DNA of 64,000 nucleotides from contig CAWIRC010000001.1 in the NCBI GenBank assembly GCA_963838495.1, forward strand, positions 1,984,001-2,048,000. Reading direction: 5' to 3'. Of the stretch, positions 46,554-57,121 are shown in pieces. This stretch comes from JBEKIK01 sp963838495. GTDB taxonomy: Bacteria > Planctomycetota > Planctomycetia > Pirellulales > Thermoguttaceae. Both the position numbers and the translations under genes were made by a program. The notes under the pieces were generated by a model. It did no database searches. It was not told the origin of the DNA and was given only the letters and a program-made list of their open reading frames with translations. Each line of letters opens with the position of its first letter. The first letter of the stretch is position 1.

Positions 46554-47457
46554 TCAACGGCCCACGGGCTGGGCGATCAGCGGCAACATCACCTCGTGGG
46601 CGAATTCCGCAAGCGTGGTCGGCGTGGTCGATTCAGGCCAGCGCGGCTGCAAAGGCTGCAACCTCCCCGTTTCAAAGGCCTCGTACATTTCAAGCAGCAT
46701 ATCGGCAAGGTTCTCGCTCATGCCCGTATTGAGCATGATGTGTCGCGCCTCTTGCACATCGGAGCGGACGTAAACGATCTTGCGCCCCAGGACTTGGGAA
46801 AGCGCCTCGGCCGCCTCGTTGAAGCTCAAATCGGCCGGAACCGTGCAATTCGCGGATGTAAATCCCCGCCCATTTCGGATCGGCCAGGCGCACGGCCGCC
46901 ACGCGCCCCACGTCGCGGGCGGCGATCATGGGAAACGACCGCGAACCGGATATGGGCCAGGAAATCCTTCCCCATTTCGTGATCGAATCCAGTTGCATGA
47001 GGAAATTTTCAAAAAAGAAACCGGGCCGCAAGTGCGTGATGTTGTCGCCCGCTTCGTCAAGCAGTCCTTCCACGTCATACAGCCCGCAGATCGGCCCGAC
47101 CCCCGAACTCAACTGGGCCCCGATGGCCGACAAGTTGACCACGCGGGGAATATGATTGGTGCGGATGGCAAACGCCGCTGCTATGCCAAGGCGGTTCTGA
47201 AACGCCCGCACGTTGTCCGAGCCGTAGCCCGGCGGCGTAACCCAAAACAATGCGTCCACGTCGTGCGTGGCCGAGACGAGATAGTCGGCGTCGTCCTGGG
47301 ATCCAATTACTAATTCCGCCCCTCTTTGCACAAAACCGTCCAGGTTTCTAGGGCGCCGCGCCAACAGTTTCACATGAATGTCGTCGCCGAAGTCCAAAAG
47401 CACGTCGGCCACGACGCTTCCCACGTGCCCCGAGGGCGTGGTGACTGCAATTTTCAT
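46554..47457 (-). CDS. NmrA-like NAD(P)-binding protein, frameshifted
   Basis: An atypical short-chain dehydrogenase family member. The N-terminus MKIAVTTPSGHVGSVVADVL is a Rossmann fold with TPSGHVG as the glycine-rich loop. Continuation: VIGSQDDADYLVSATHDVDA, FWVTPPGY, NLSAIGAQLSSGVG and LRPGFFFENFL. The frame changes at 46835-46842 (GGTTCCGG; one base too many), after which LHGPADLSFNEAAEALSQVL continues to a normal end. NmrA-like proteins often sense NADP redox state or reduce quinones; the specific function is unknown. Confidence 0.82.
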
Positions 47458-47764
47458 GGTCTGTTCCTTTCACAAAATACCGTGGTTGCAGAAATGATTT
47501 TTAAAACCGGCTCTATCGCTTTTCCCATGTCTTTATACTTCAACAATCGAGCACACAATGAATTATATGCGCCTTATTGACAACAATCCCGAATTTGCCG
47601 GTTTGCCATAGAAATTCAGCAGGCATGATGCGAAAACCGCCACCTTATTGCCCTTATTAAAAACTTTTTCGCATGCCGCAATAGACCTATCAGCAATTTG
47701 CTGAAGGCATGAATTTCACAAGATTCCCAGGAGTTTTTCACGGGCAAGATGGCCGGGCCAGGCC
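47458..47764. other. Intergenic region
   Basis: Nothing recognised; promoter region of the NmrA-like gene and the 3' side of the diguanylate cyclase gene. Confidence 0.4.
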
Positions 47765-49418
47765 TCAATCGAGAGCTGACAGAACGCCAGGGCAAATTAT
47801 TAAGATGGCCGACATTATTGTCCGCCCACCTGCAATCGCCTGGTCGTCAAGCAAGATAATCCATCGTTTCCAGCATGGCCGTGATGGGCGCGCATCTTTG
47901 TCCGTCGTGGTAATAGGTCCGATTCCCGCCGCGGCAGTCGCCGCGTCCAAGGCGGCTTCGGCGCGTTTCAACAAAGATACCGACTCGTCGTTGTCCGTGA
48001 TTTGCACTACCCCGACGCTCAAGGTCTGCGTCGGAATTTCGCCGTCTTCCGAAGAGCGGAATAGCTGGAATCCCTCGCGCAGCCTTTCGGCCACGCGAAT
48101 CGCATTGACGAGCTCGGCCGTGGGCAACAGAAGCACAAAACAGCCGGGAGAGTAGTTGCCCAATACGTCCATCTCCCGAATGGATGACGTGAGATACCTG
48201 GCGGCGGTTGCGATGGAATTGTTGTGCAAAGGCCGAATCTTGCCGTCGGCGACTTGCTCGTGGTGATCCACCTCCAACATAACGATCGAAAACGTGGGGC
48301 CTCCACGTCTCCATTCAGCCATCCTGTTCCTTACAAGCTGGCAGAAATTGGTGCGGCCGGGCAGTTCGGCTAGCAGGTCCGGCTCTGTGTTGCCGGCGGC
48401 TTTGGAGGCCGATGCCGTGACTTGATCTTTGTCGATCGTTTTATGGGTGTCATGTTTTTTATCTTCCCCTTGCCCAGAGGGAATATGCTCTTCGGCCTTG
48501 GGCTGCGCCGCCGCCTGATGCTTGTCCGGTTCTACGCGGAGAATATTTTTTCCGTCGTGCATGTGGACGCAATTGCGCCCGTTTTGCTTGGAGGCATAAA
48601 GCGTTCTGTCTACGCGACCGACGAACGCGGCCATGTCTTCATGTTTCATGAGTTGGGCCACCCCGAAGCTCATGGTGATATGCAAGTCTTGGGAATGATC
48701 GCCTTGCAGGTGGAACTTTTCGATCGTCTCCCGCGCCGCATGGCCGCCTTGCTAGCGTCGTTCACGCCGGTTCCCGGAAGGATGACGGCAAATTCCTCGC
48801 CCCCATAGCGGGCGACAAAGTCCATCTCTCGCATCGAGCGGCGGAGAATCTTCGCCACATTTTGCAGCAAATCGTCGCCTGCCTGGTGCCCGCGCGTATC
48901 GTTGTACGTCTTGAAATGATCCACGTCGCACATGATCATGGAAAATACCCTGCCCATGCGGCGGTATTCCGCGATGTTGCGAGTCAAAGTGTCGTCGAAT
49001 GCCCGGCGATTGGCCAAAAGGGTGAGGGCGTCGGCTGCGCCTCGGCGGCATGCATCTGGATTTCCCGCGCTTGTTTGCGGAGCTTGTCCTCGGTCGAGGC
49101 AAGCCGTTTTTGCATGTTCTGGTTCGCTTCTATCAACTGCGCCACTACGTCGATGATTACGGTCGGCTTTTGATTTTCGGCGGAATGCAACTTGTTGCTT
49201 ATATCCTCGACCTTGCTGTTGTGTTTATCGACCTCCACCGCCACGTTCGTGGACAACTCCTGCAATCGGCTGAGAACCTCCACGGCCTGCCTGGTCTTTT
49301 TTTCGCCGTTCTCTTGTTGCTTCCTGTGGTAAAAGGAATAACAAAACCACCAGGTCACGACCGCCGCCATCATACCCGCGGTCAAGTAATAGAAAATATT
49401 CAAGACGATCGATAACAT
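47765..49418 (-). CDS. Membrane-anchored diguanylate cyclase with degenerate second GGDEF domain, frameshifted
   Basis: Begins MLSIVLNIFYYLTAGMM with one or two N-terminal helices, then a coiled coil (RLQELSTNVAVEVDKHNSKV). Frame changes near 49033-49038 lead to NRRAFDDTLTRNIAEYRRMG and the active-site RYGGEEFAVILPG, so c-di-GMP synthesis is likely. A further break near 48730-48738 leads to FGVAQLMKHEDMAAFVGRVD. After a linker a second GGDEF-like domain (LPGRTNFCQLVRNRMAEW, IVMLEVDHHEQ) has LGNYSPGCFVLLLP instead of the GGDEF motif, and is probably a sensory or inactive copy. The last residues may be out of frame too; an alternative ending is APITAMLETMDYLA with a stop at 47847. Confidence 0.85.
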
Positions 49419-49848
49419 GATTCAGTAGGTTCCAAAAAGGTGCTCCATCATATGCAATGAGCGACAAAACATGTTGGTGCGGCCTATTACGAAAAAAGAC
49501 CGCCGTTGACCTCCGGCGACAATCGGCAACTTGTTTTAGAATATCCTTTGACAGAGCCGTGTTATGTCACCCCCAGAAGTATTGGTTACGGTTTTTCGAT
49601 AGTCAAACGAGCGCGATGCAGCCCGATTGCCCCCAACTTTCGGAATAATTGTATTAACCGGTTGAATCCTGCCTTCAGACCGCGAATGACCTCGGTGCAG
49701 ATGGGGGCGTGGCCGCGCTTTTGTGACACAAGCGCCATCGCGCCCGTAATATCATCCCGGCAATTTGACATGTGAATTTACAACGGATAAGTTAGCAGGA
49801 GTTTGGCGACCAACTCATGCCAATTCATTATTTACGGACGGAAAAAAT
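49419..49848. other. Divergent intergenic region
   Basis: Between the cyclase gene and the GH43-like gene. Short open frames here show no family or ribosome-site support. No repeat recognised. Confidence 0.45.
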
Positions 49849-50883
49849 ATGCTGATATTTAAGACACGAATTATGCGGCACGGTTTATGGACCGGCGCGG
49901 CGATCGACGCGGCTGCGGTACTGTTTTATCTGACCACCGCGGTCGCAACCATGGCACGCGCCGCCCCGCAAACAATCGAGCCCGGCGCGGTGTGGCCGGA
50001 CGACCGCGGCAAACACGTCCAGGCGCACGGGGGCGGAATCATTAATCTCGGCGACGCCTACTATTGGTTCGGCGAAGACCGCTCACGGGGTTTGGATCGC
50101 GATAAGCGCTGCGTCGCTTGCTACTGGTCCAAGGACCTGGCCCATTGGAAATTCCGCAGGCAGATGGCGTTTTCCGATCCGGAAAACTTAGGGCCCGGTC
50201 GGGTCTTGGAACGCCCGAAAGTGTTTTATAACGACAAGACCAAGCAATACGTTATGTACATGCACCTTGACGACGCCAGATATAAACTGGCCCGGGTGGG
50301 CGTGGCCACATGCGACACGATCGACGGCGATTACACCTTTCTGAAGAGTTTCCGGCCTCTGGGACGGGAAAGCCGCGACATCGGGCAGTTCATCGACGAC
50401 GACGGCTCGGCCTACCTGATTTTCGAGGACCGCCCGGCCAAGGGCTTCCATATCGCCAGGCTCTCCGACGATTACCTGAACGTGGAAAAAGACATGAGCC
50501 TGATCAATGCGCCTTTGGAAGGCGGGGCGGTCGTGCATTACAAAGATTTATACTACGTGGTCGGCTCGGCCTTGACCGGTTGGAAACCCAATCCCAACAA
50601 ATACGCCACCGCCTCATCGCTCGAAGGCCCGTGGTCGGAGCTCAAGGACGTCGCCCCGCCCGAAACCAATACCTACGGCTCCCAATCCACCATGCTGCTA
50701 AAGGTCACGGGCACAAAGGCCACCACCGTGATTTTCATGGGCGATATTTGGAAACCCTGGTCGCAATGGGATTCCCGTTACCTGTGGATGCCCCTAGAAA
50801 TCGGCGAGGGCAACCTCCGCCTACCCGAACCCAAGCCCTGGTCCCTCGACATCGAAACCGGTGAAGCGGAAATAAAGAAATGA
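49849..50883 (+). CDS. GH43-like exported glycosidase
   Basis: 344 residues from the ATG at 49849, with a hydrophobic leader (AAAVLFYLTTAVATMARAAP). The five-bladed propeller pattern typical of GH43 is visible: VQAHGGGIINLGDAYYWFGE at the first blade (catalytic acid region), then YWSKDLAHWKFRRQM, ERPKVFYNDKTKQYVMYMH, GESRDIGQF-like RESRDIGQFIDDDGSAYLIF, DYYVVGSALTGWKP-like and STMLLKVTGT. It is most like exo-beta-1,3-galactanase-type members (GH43_24). Substrate is inferred from family only. It is monocistronic and followed by a simple-sequence repeat. Confidence 0.75.
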   Translation: MLIFKTRIMRHGLWTGAAIDAAAVLFYLTTAVATMARAAPQTIEPGAVWPDDRGKHVQAHGGGIINLGDAYYWFGEDRSRGLDRDKRCVACYWSKDLAHWKFRRQMAFSDPENLGPGRVLERPKVFYNDKTKQYVMYMHLDDARYKLARVGVATCDTIDGDYTFLKSFRPLGRESRDIGQFIDDDGSAYLIFEDRPAKGFHIARLSDDYLNVEKDMSLINAPLEGGAVVHYKDLYYVVGSALTGWKPNPNKYATASSLEGPWSELKDVAPPETNTYGSQSTMLLKVTGTKATTVIFMGDIWKPWSQWDSRYLWMPLEIGEGNLRLPEPKPWSLDIETGEAEIKK

Positions 50884-50970
50884 TGAATGATGAAGGATGA
50901 AGGATGAAAGATGAAAACAATTCAGAACTGACAATACTTATTTAGCCCCCGGTGAATACACCGGGGGCTT
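50880..50970. repeat. GGATGA simple-sequence repeat and AGCCCCCGG palindrome
   Basis: GATGAAGGATGAAGGATGAA (about 50883-50920) is followed by AGCCCCCGGTGAATACACCGGGGGCT (50944-50969). Confidence 0.8.
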
Positions 50971-51049
50971 GTTGAGGACAAGAGAATAATGCCGCAATAA
51001 CAAATGTCAAATCGCTCGCCTTTGGCTCGCGGCTAAACCGGGAAAGACC

Positions 51050-52867
51050 CTACGTCCCGGCCCGGGCGGCGCGGCGGCGATCGATTTCTTTTAGGATGAT
51101 CTTTCGCAGGCGGATTTGCGCGGGAGTCACTTCCACTAGTTCATCCTCGGCGATGAACTCCAGCGCCTCTTCCAACGTCAGCCGCCGCGCGGGTTTCAAT
51201 AGAATATTGCGGTCGTGGCCCACCGCGCGGACGTTGGAAAGCTTTTTTTCCTTGGTGGGATTGACGTTCATGTCGCCTTCGCGGCTGTTCTCGCCCACGA
51301 TCATGCCTTCGTAAACCTCGTCGTTTGGGGCCACGTGCAAAACCGCCCGTTGCTGCAATGTGTCTAAGCCATAGGCAACCGCCCGGCCGGCGACCGTTGA
51401 GACCAAAACGCCGCAGGCACGCCCGGGAATCGAATCGGCCGCCGGTTTGTAGGCCTCGTAGCGATGGTGCATCACGGCCGTTCCCTGCGTGGCGTTAAGC
51501 AGCCGGGTCCTCAGCCCGATCAACCCCCGGGCGGGAATGGAAAAAATCATGAACGTGTATTCGTTGTGCGACGTCATCTCGGCCAGTTGCCCGCGCCTCT
51601 CGCCGACAAGTTCCATCACCGGCCCGGTTCGGCTCGGTGGGCACTTCCACCACCAGCGATTCAAAAGGCTCGTGCAAAACGCCGCCGATGTCCTTGAAAA
51701 TTACCTGCGGCTTGCCGATGGATAGCTCGTACAACTCGCGGCGCATGGTTTCGATAAGCACCGACAGATGCAGCACGCCCCGGCCGGAAACGGCGAACTG
51801 CTCGGTGCCGGGAATTGGCTCCACACGCAGGGCCACGTTGCGTTCCAATTCGCGGAACAACCGTTCGCGCAGGTGGCGACTGGTGAGATACTTTCCCTCC
51901 CGACCGGCCAACGGCGAGGTGTTCACGCCGAATGTCATTTTCAGCGTGGGCTCGTCGACCTTTAGCCTGGGTAATGAGCGAGGGGTTTGCGGATCGGAAA
52001 TCGTGTCGCCGATCTCCACGTTTTCCAATCCGACTACCGCGCAAATGTCGCCGGCGTCGACTTCATGCACCTCCTGCCGTCCGAGATCATGGAATAAAAA
52101 CACCGAAACCACGCGGGAGGGGACTATTTTATCGTCGCTTTGCATAAGTGCCACACTTTGACCCTTGCGGATAGTGCCCGACTGCACCCGGCCAATGGCG
52201 ATCCGGCCGGTATAGTCCGACCAGTCGAGCGTGGTCACCAGCATTTGCAGGGGATCGCCCAGATCGACGTCCTGGAGCCGGGAATTTTTTTCAGGATGAG
52301 GTCCATTAAGGGATGGATGTTTTCGCCGGGCCGGTCAGGATCGAAAGTGGCGAATCCGAGTTTCGAACTGGCGAAAATAAAGGGAAAGTCGGCCTGAGCG
52401 TCGCTCGCACCGAGCGATATGAACAAATCGAGCACCTCGTCCACCACTTCGTGCGGCCGGGCGTCGGGGCGGTCGATCTTGTTGATGACCACGATGGGCC
52501 GTACTCCGCATTGGAAGGCTTTTGAAAGCACGAACCGGGTCTGCGGCATGGGGCCTTCGGCCGCATCGACCAGGAGCAAGGCCCCGTTGGCCATGCCCAC
52601 CACCCGCTCCACCTCGCCGCCGAAATCGGCGTGGCCCGGCGTGTCGATGATGTTGATTTTCACCCCTTTATACGGAATGGCGATATTTTTTGCCAGGATC
52701 GTGATGCCCCGCTCGCGCTCCAGTTCGTTGGAGTCCAGGATGCAATCGCCCTGGAGCTGCGCCTCCCGAAACCGCCCGCTCTGGCGCAACATGCAATCGA
52801 CCAGCGTCGTTTTGCCGTGATCGACGTGGGCAATAATGGCTACGTTGCGGATATCGTCACGACGCAT
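51050..52867 (-). CDS. typA: Ribosome-associated GTPase TypA/BipA, two frameshifts
   Basis: A translational GTPase acting on the ribosome. G1 is AHVDHGKTT; IIDTPGHADFGGEVERVV is G3; INKIDRPDARPHEVVDEVLD is G4. The second frame (51495-52244) has the domain 2 IGRVQSGTIRKGQSVAL, then VNTSPLAGREGKYLTSRHLR. The third frame contains the BipA-specific C-terminal part with GLIGLRTRLLNATQGTA and MHHRYEAYKPA. Breaks: near 52274-52279 (one base missing) and near 51621-51630 (one base extra). The corrected protein is about 605 residues, normal for TypA. Confidence 0.94.
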
Positions 52868-52910
52868 GGGTAAAGATTTATGGATTAGGGCGCGGTCTTG
52901 GAAACAAGGT

Positions 52911-53040
52911 AATGTCTAAGGACGAATGACGAATGTCTAAAGAATGACTAAATCCTAATGACGAATTATTTTTTTATCGCTATTAGACATTGATGCTTTG
53001 ACATTCTTTCGTCATTTGGGCTTCAGGCTTTGTCATTGGC
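52911..53040. repeat. Imperfect inverted repeat of AATGACGAATGTCTAAAGAATG
   Basis: Left-hand units GACGAATGACGAATGTCTAAAG and right-hand units GACATTCTTTCGTCATT face each other around about 53000, upstream of typA and downstream of the secreted protein gene. Confidence 0.7.
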
Positions 53041-53078
53041 CGTTTCCACCTACCCCATACTATCCACGATCCGCCGGT

Positions 53079-53957
53079 TTATTTCAAGGCGGTGGAAGAT
53101 TTTGCCGTGGAATTTGCAGTTTCCGGGATCCACTGCTCGGAAAAGCGGTTGACGTAGTGCAAACTGCTGGCCTGGCCGCGAAAACCCACCACGTGCTTGT
53201 CCGTGTCGATCTGCTGGCCTATGATCCGCCCCGTGTCAATGTCGAAACGCACCACTCCGGCGGCTTCCCGCTCCACGACCTTGGCCTCGATGGCAGGCTC
53301 GGTCACCGGCGTGATGATCTGCGTGCACACGTGAATCGACGCCACGCCCGTTTGCACGCCTTCCAGCTTGAATTCTTGCAGGGCCTTGATCTTTTTCACT
53401 CCCCCGCTCTCCAAGGGCACGTCAATGTCGCAGGGAAAGGTCCACGCGTGGCCCACGGCAACCGGTTCATCGGGCAGGGGGATGGTAATCGGGCCCTCGT
53501 TCACCGCCACGCCCTTGGTCTGCTTTTGTTCGCGCTTAAGAATCTTGCCCCGGGCATCCATGGTAATCACCGATATCGGAACGCCCACCGATGAAGCCAC
53601 GTCCTCGAATCCCATGGGCGGCTTGGCGTCGGTGCGGCTGTCGTAGCGGACTTCGCCGCTCCCGGTTCGCTCCTGCCGCATGTCGACCCAATCCACGAGC
53701 AGTTCAAAGGTGGCCGCGCCGTCGGGCTTGACCTCTTTCACCCGCCACACCTTTTCCGAGTAGCTCAATGTTTCCACCGTCTGATCGGCGCCCGATACCG
53801 CGGTGCGGACCATCGTCCGATGCTCGACGTTCCAATGCAGAGTCTCGCCGGGATGGAACCGGTAGCGGAGCGTGTATTTTTCCTGCTCCCCTGCCGAAGA
53901 GTTGATAGCCAAAAAAAGAACAGACGCGCCACAAATGAAAAATAATCTGATATTCAT
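53079..53957 (-). CDS. Exported protein of unknown function
   Basis: 292 residues; signal peptide MNIRLFFICGASVLFLAINS with cleavage near SSAGEQ. The rest is beta-rich: YTLRYRFHPGETLHWNVEHR, LSYSEKVWRVKEVKPDGAAT, and IDVPLESGGVKKIKALQEFK, VVRFDIDTGRIIGQQIDT near the end. It looks like the planctomycete family of secreted proteins of similar architecture. No active site seen. Confidence 0.75.
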   Translation of the reverse strand: MNIRLFFICGASVLFLAINSSAGEQEKYTLRYRFHPGETLHWNVEHRTMVRTAVSGADQTVETLSYSEKVWRVKEVKPDGAATFELLVDWVDMRQERTGSGEVRYDSRTDAKPPMGFEDVASSVGVPISVITMDARGKILKREQKQTKGVAVNEGPITIPLPDEPVAVGHAWTFPCDIDVPLESGGVKKIKALQEFKLEGVQTGVASIHVCTQIITPVTEPAIEAKVVEREAAGVVRFDIDTGRIIGQQIDTDKHVVGFRGQASSLHYVNRFSEQWIPETANSTAKSSTALK

Positions 53958-54101
53958 TTGACTCGCTTCCTTTCGAGTTTGATTCTGGTCCTCCGACCCC
54001 GTCCCAGTGCAACCTTTGCCCGCAAGCGGATTTATCGCAAATTGTAAATCGAAAAAGAATTACAAGTTCCTACGCACTCGGGCGCATGCTCTTCTCTTTT
54101 A

Positions 54102-54138
54102 TTCAATTTGAAATTTGCAATTTTCAATTTGCAATATA
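54102..54138. repeat. AT-rich CAATTTGAAATTTGCAATTTTC repeat
   Basis: Copy between the exported-protein gene and nadK; a shorter one is at about 54036-54050. Confidence 0.75.
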
Positions 54139-54180
54139 ATAATTGCCTGCAAATAAGCACTCGAATCCAAAAAGCCTCCC

Positions 54181-55053
54181 TTATTTGTCGATTTTCAGTT
54201 GGCCTCCCCAGCCCAGTTTTTCCCGTAGCGTGCTATAATACCCGTGTCCGTGCCCGGTGACCAATTTGAATTTTGCCGAGGACTGCTCCACGCGCACCCG
54301 GTCGCCGGGTTGAAGCTGGCTGAGCAACCTGCCGTCGGCCACTGCCGACGTGCCCGGGTTGGGATTCGGCGCCTCGCATTCATACACGTGATCGGCGGAA
54401 TCGACCACAGGACGATTGGTTAGCGTGTGCGGGCTGATGGGCAGGATCACAAAGGCCTGCATGGTTTGCCGCAGGATCGGTCCGCCGGCCGAAAGGCAAT
54501 GAGCCGTCGATCCAACCGGCGTGCTGATCATCAACCCGTCGCAACTATAAGTAGTTACCAGTTCCGAGTCAACGTAAAGATTAATGTTGATGATGGAAAA
54601 GGGGATCCCAGATAAAACGGCCAACTCGTTGAGCCCCAGTTGTTTCAGCCGAACCTGGCCGTCGCGTATTAAGGAACACTCGAACATTAAATGCTCGGCG
54701 ACGTTTAACAAGCCTGCCTGATAATCTCTTAGCGTGGCAGACAACTCCGGTATGGATATATTCGCCAAAAACCCCAGTCTTCCCATATTAACGGCCATCA
54801 CTGGCAATTGACTATGTCCCATCTGTCGAGCGGCGCGAAGGATCGATCCATCGCCGCCCAACACAATGGCCAAATCGGCGTCGATGGCCGACAAGTCCTC
54901 ATTCCCGGTGAAATCGGTTTTGACAATTTGGACGTGGCAGGCGATTTCGCCGCAGATTCGTTGCGCTTCGGCAAGCACGTTCGGGCGGCCCGACCCCAGG
55001 ACTACGGCCCGAATAGGCGTGCTTATGGGGGAATGCTTCGTTGACGCGTTCAT
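54181..55053 (-). CDS. nadK: NAD kinase
   Basis: Makes NADP from NAD and ATP or polyphosphate. 290 residues with the invariant GGDGSILRAAR (GGDG), AVNMGRLGFLANI, LNELAVLSG in place of the usual NE/D motif, and DGLMISTPVGSTAHCLSAGG with the TGSTAY-type catalytic stretch. ATG at 55053. Shares orientation with the isomerase gene upstream. Confidence 0.95.
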   Translation of the reverse strand: MNASTKHSPISTPIRAVVLGSGRPNVLAEAQRICGEIACHVQIVKTDFTGNEDLSAIDADLAIVLGGDGSILRAARQMGHSQLPVMAVNMGRLGFLANISIPELSATLRDYQAGLLNVAEHLMFECSLIRDGQVRLKQLGLNELAVLSGIPFSIININLYVDSELVTTYSCDGLMISTPVGSTAHCLSAGGPILRQTMQAFVILPISPHTLTNRPVVDSADHVYECEAPNPNPGTSAVADGRLLSQLQPGDRVRVEQSSAKFKLVTGHGHGYYSTLREKLGWGGQLKIDK

Positions 55054-55127
55054 AAAAGGCGATGATAGCGAGGATGCAAGGAAAAGAAAACCCGAGAAAT
55101 CCCGTTTTTCAGGCCAAAAACCAAGGG

Positions 55128-55934
55128 CTAATTTCCCATCAGATCCGCAAAGGCGGTTTTGGCATGTTCGAGCAATGAGCCGTAATCGGCGCTTTCCAGT
55201 TCTTCGCCCAGCAGTTCGACGTCATAATATCCGTCGTACCCGGCCGATTTCAACGCGGCTACGATTTCCTTGAGCGGGACAATGCCCTGGCCCAACCGGC
55301 AACGGTTTTGTTCGCCCTCCGGCGGGCGCCGGGCGTCGCCCAACTGGACAAGAGATATATACCGGGCGATTTCAGCAATCCGATCCACCAGCCTGGGATC
55401 GAAACCGAGATGATATGTATCTAAAACCATTTTCACCTGAGGGCCGGCAACGGCATGAATCGCTTCTAAAACATCATCAATGGTATTCAAGAATGTGCAA
55501 TCGGCGGCGCAGCCGGGATGCATGGCCTCGACAGCCAGAGAAACGCCGAGCTGGGCGGCTTGCGGCGAGAGTTTTTTCAAAGCGTCCTGGAGCAGTCGCC
55601 GGGCGTGGTTGAAAGTATGCCCCGCCCTGGCCCCGCTGTAAATTATTAATGTATCGGTTTTCAACGCCGATGCCGTCAACAGCGCCTCTTGGGCGTCTTC
55701 GACGCTTTCGCGAAAACTGCGGCCTTCGCTGCCGGTGAATCCGCCCGCCCAAAACAAATGCGAGACCCTAAGCCCAGATCGCTCCAGCAATTTCAAGGCC
55801 TTGTCCTGGCCGCAATCGGAAAGTTTCTGTCGCCACACGCCCATGGCCGGGATTCCGGCCGCACTATAATGGGCTACGTCTTCCTCGAACGACCAGCGAA
55901 ATGTGGTCGTCTCGTTTATCGAGAGTATTGCCAT
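55128..55934 (-). CDS. Sugar phosphate isomerase/epimerase-like TIM barrel protein
   Basis: 268 residues of the AP-endonuclease-2/xylose isomerase-like TIM barrel family. Metal-site type segments: VSLAVEAMHPGCAADC (Glu), VKMVLDTYHLGFDPRLVD (Asp, His), SLVQLGDARRPPEGEQ (Asp) and YYDVELLGEEL (Glu). Members act on sugars, inositol or hydroxypyruvate; the substrate is not predictable here. It is probably co-transcribed with nadK (about 75 bases). Confidence 0.85.
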   Translation of the reverse strand: MAILSINETTTFRWSFEEDVAHYSAAGIPAMGVWRQKLSDCGQDKALKLLERSGLRVSHLFWAGGFTGSEGRSFRESVEDAQEALLTASALKTDTLIIYSGARAGHTFNHARRLLQDALKKLSPQAAQLGVSLAVEAMHPGCAADCTFLNTIDDVLEAIHAVAGPQVKMVLDTYHLGFDPRLVDRIAEIARYISLVQLGDARRPPEGEQNRCRLGQGIVPLKEIVAALKSAGYDGYYDVELLGEELESADYGSLLEHAKTAFADLMGN

Positions 55935-56084
55935 CCGTGTCCGCTCCTGAGATGCGTGAAAACCGGCGTTTTTTCCTCAAAAAATCCCGGGTTGAGAATT
56001 CATTTCATAACGGCAGTATGAAATAATACCGGAATCTTGTAAAGGTCGCGGAAAAAGATCACAATTTTAAATCACAATATTTAG

Positions 56085-56128
56085 CCCCCATCACAATATT
56101 TAGCCCCCGGTGATTACACCGGGGGCTT
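56085..56128. repeat. AGCCCCCGG palindrome, partial duplicate
   Basis: A truncated TTTAGCCCCC followed by a full AGCCCCCGGTGATTACACCGGGGGCT (56102-56127), both preceded by ATCACAATAT. It suggests local duplication. Confidence 0.8.
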
Positions 56129-56179
56129 TGATAGCGTCTTAATGCCGTTAAATTGTGAAAAACGCCGCCAAACATGGCA

Positions 56180-57121
56180 TTAGGGCTTTTTTTCATCGGC
56201 TTCCGGCTTGGATTCGCGTCTGAGATCCCACGCCGCCAGCCAGCGCGTGCCGCTGGGCACTAAACCGAATTGGTCGCGCAGCCGTTTATCGAAATCCGGC
56301 ATATGGCCGCCGCCGTAGAAAATCGCCAGTTTTTTCTTGCCCTCCCCGATTTGCTTCCGCAATACTTCCAGGGCGACTTTGTTGCGCTCGCTTATCAGTG
56401 TCGATCCGTCCGGCCCGTCCATGGCCGATAGCATCCCGTCCATCGATTGAAACTGTTCCGCCATTACGCGTTTTAGGGCCATCGCCCTATTCTTGTCAAA
56501 AAGAGCCATAAGCAACTGGGTGTCCGTGGCGGCGGCACCCTGGGAATCCTGCTGGTTCATGGCGGCGATCACCATGCGGATGAACATGGAAAACATGCTT
56601 TCGCCGCGCTTGTCCATCGATTCGGCGAATTGGGCGGGCGACATGTCGGCATGCACCAAATTGGGACGGGTATAATCGATCACCTGGAGTTGAAATTCCA
56701 GTTCAAGAAAGTCTTTCATCGCCTTCTGGATCATGGAGATCAAGCTCCCCGATCCCGTGCCGCCGCCTTTGGGTATTGTCACGCCTTCAGGCGCCACAAT
56801 CTCGTATAGGACCGCGTCATAACCTTCAAATTCCTTGTTAAGCCGTTCGTAATAACTCTTTTCTCCGATATGAACCGCCGTGACAAGATCAACGACAGGG
56901 GTCTTCTTTCGGGGATCCTTGGGAACGTATCTGACAATGGCGGCCTCCAAGGCGAGCGGCTGGTTTTTTTCATCACGCCTCAAACGAATAAAGCGAGAAG
57001 AATTTTCTTTGTTTTTTTCGACTTCCGGTTTTTCGCCGGCAGGCAGCGAAATCAAGCAGGCGGAAAAAAAAGAATATAAAAATGCCAGCCAGGCTATTGG
57101 CCGACGCCGTTTCATTGGCAT
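56180..57121 (-). CDS. TraB/GumN (Tiki-like) family protein
   Basis: 313 residues from ATG 57121 (GGAG nine bases upstream). A signal peptide-like WLAFLYSFFSACLISLPAGE leads to a soluble domain with DLVTAVHIGEKSYYERLNKE, the GxxH(V)-type histidine and YDAVLYEIVAPEG, and at the end KKLAIFYGGGHMPDFDKRL, the second conserved GxxH. These two GH motifs define TraB/GumN/Tiki, proposed metal-dependent proteases or enzymes. The natural substrate is unknown. No operon partners are seen. Confidence 0.8.
   Translation of the reverse strand: MPMKRRRPIAWLAFLYSFFSACLISLPAGEKPEVEKNKENSSRFIRLRRDEKNQPLALEAAIVRYVPKDPRKKTPVVDLVTAVHIGEKSYYERLNKEFEGYDAVLYEIVAPEGVTIPKGGGTGSGSLISMIQKAMKDFLELEFQLQVIDYTRPNLVHADMSPAQFAESMDKRGESMFSMFIRMVIAAMNQQDSQGAAATDTQLLMALFDKNRAMALKRVMAEQFQSMDGMLSAMDGPDGSTLISERNKVALEVLRKQIGEGKKKLAIFYGGGHMPDFDKRLRDQFGLVPSGTRWLAAWDLRRESKPEADEKKP

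Noticed and set aside
49457..49775. Small open frames in the gap between the cyclase and GH43-like genes
   Set aside because: No ribosome site, family or conservation signal is visible and frames overlap on both strands.
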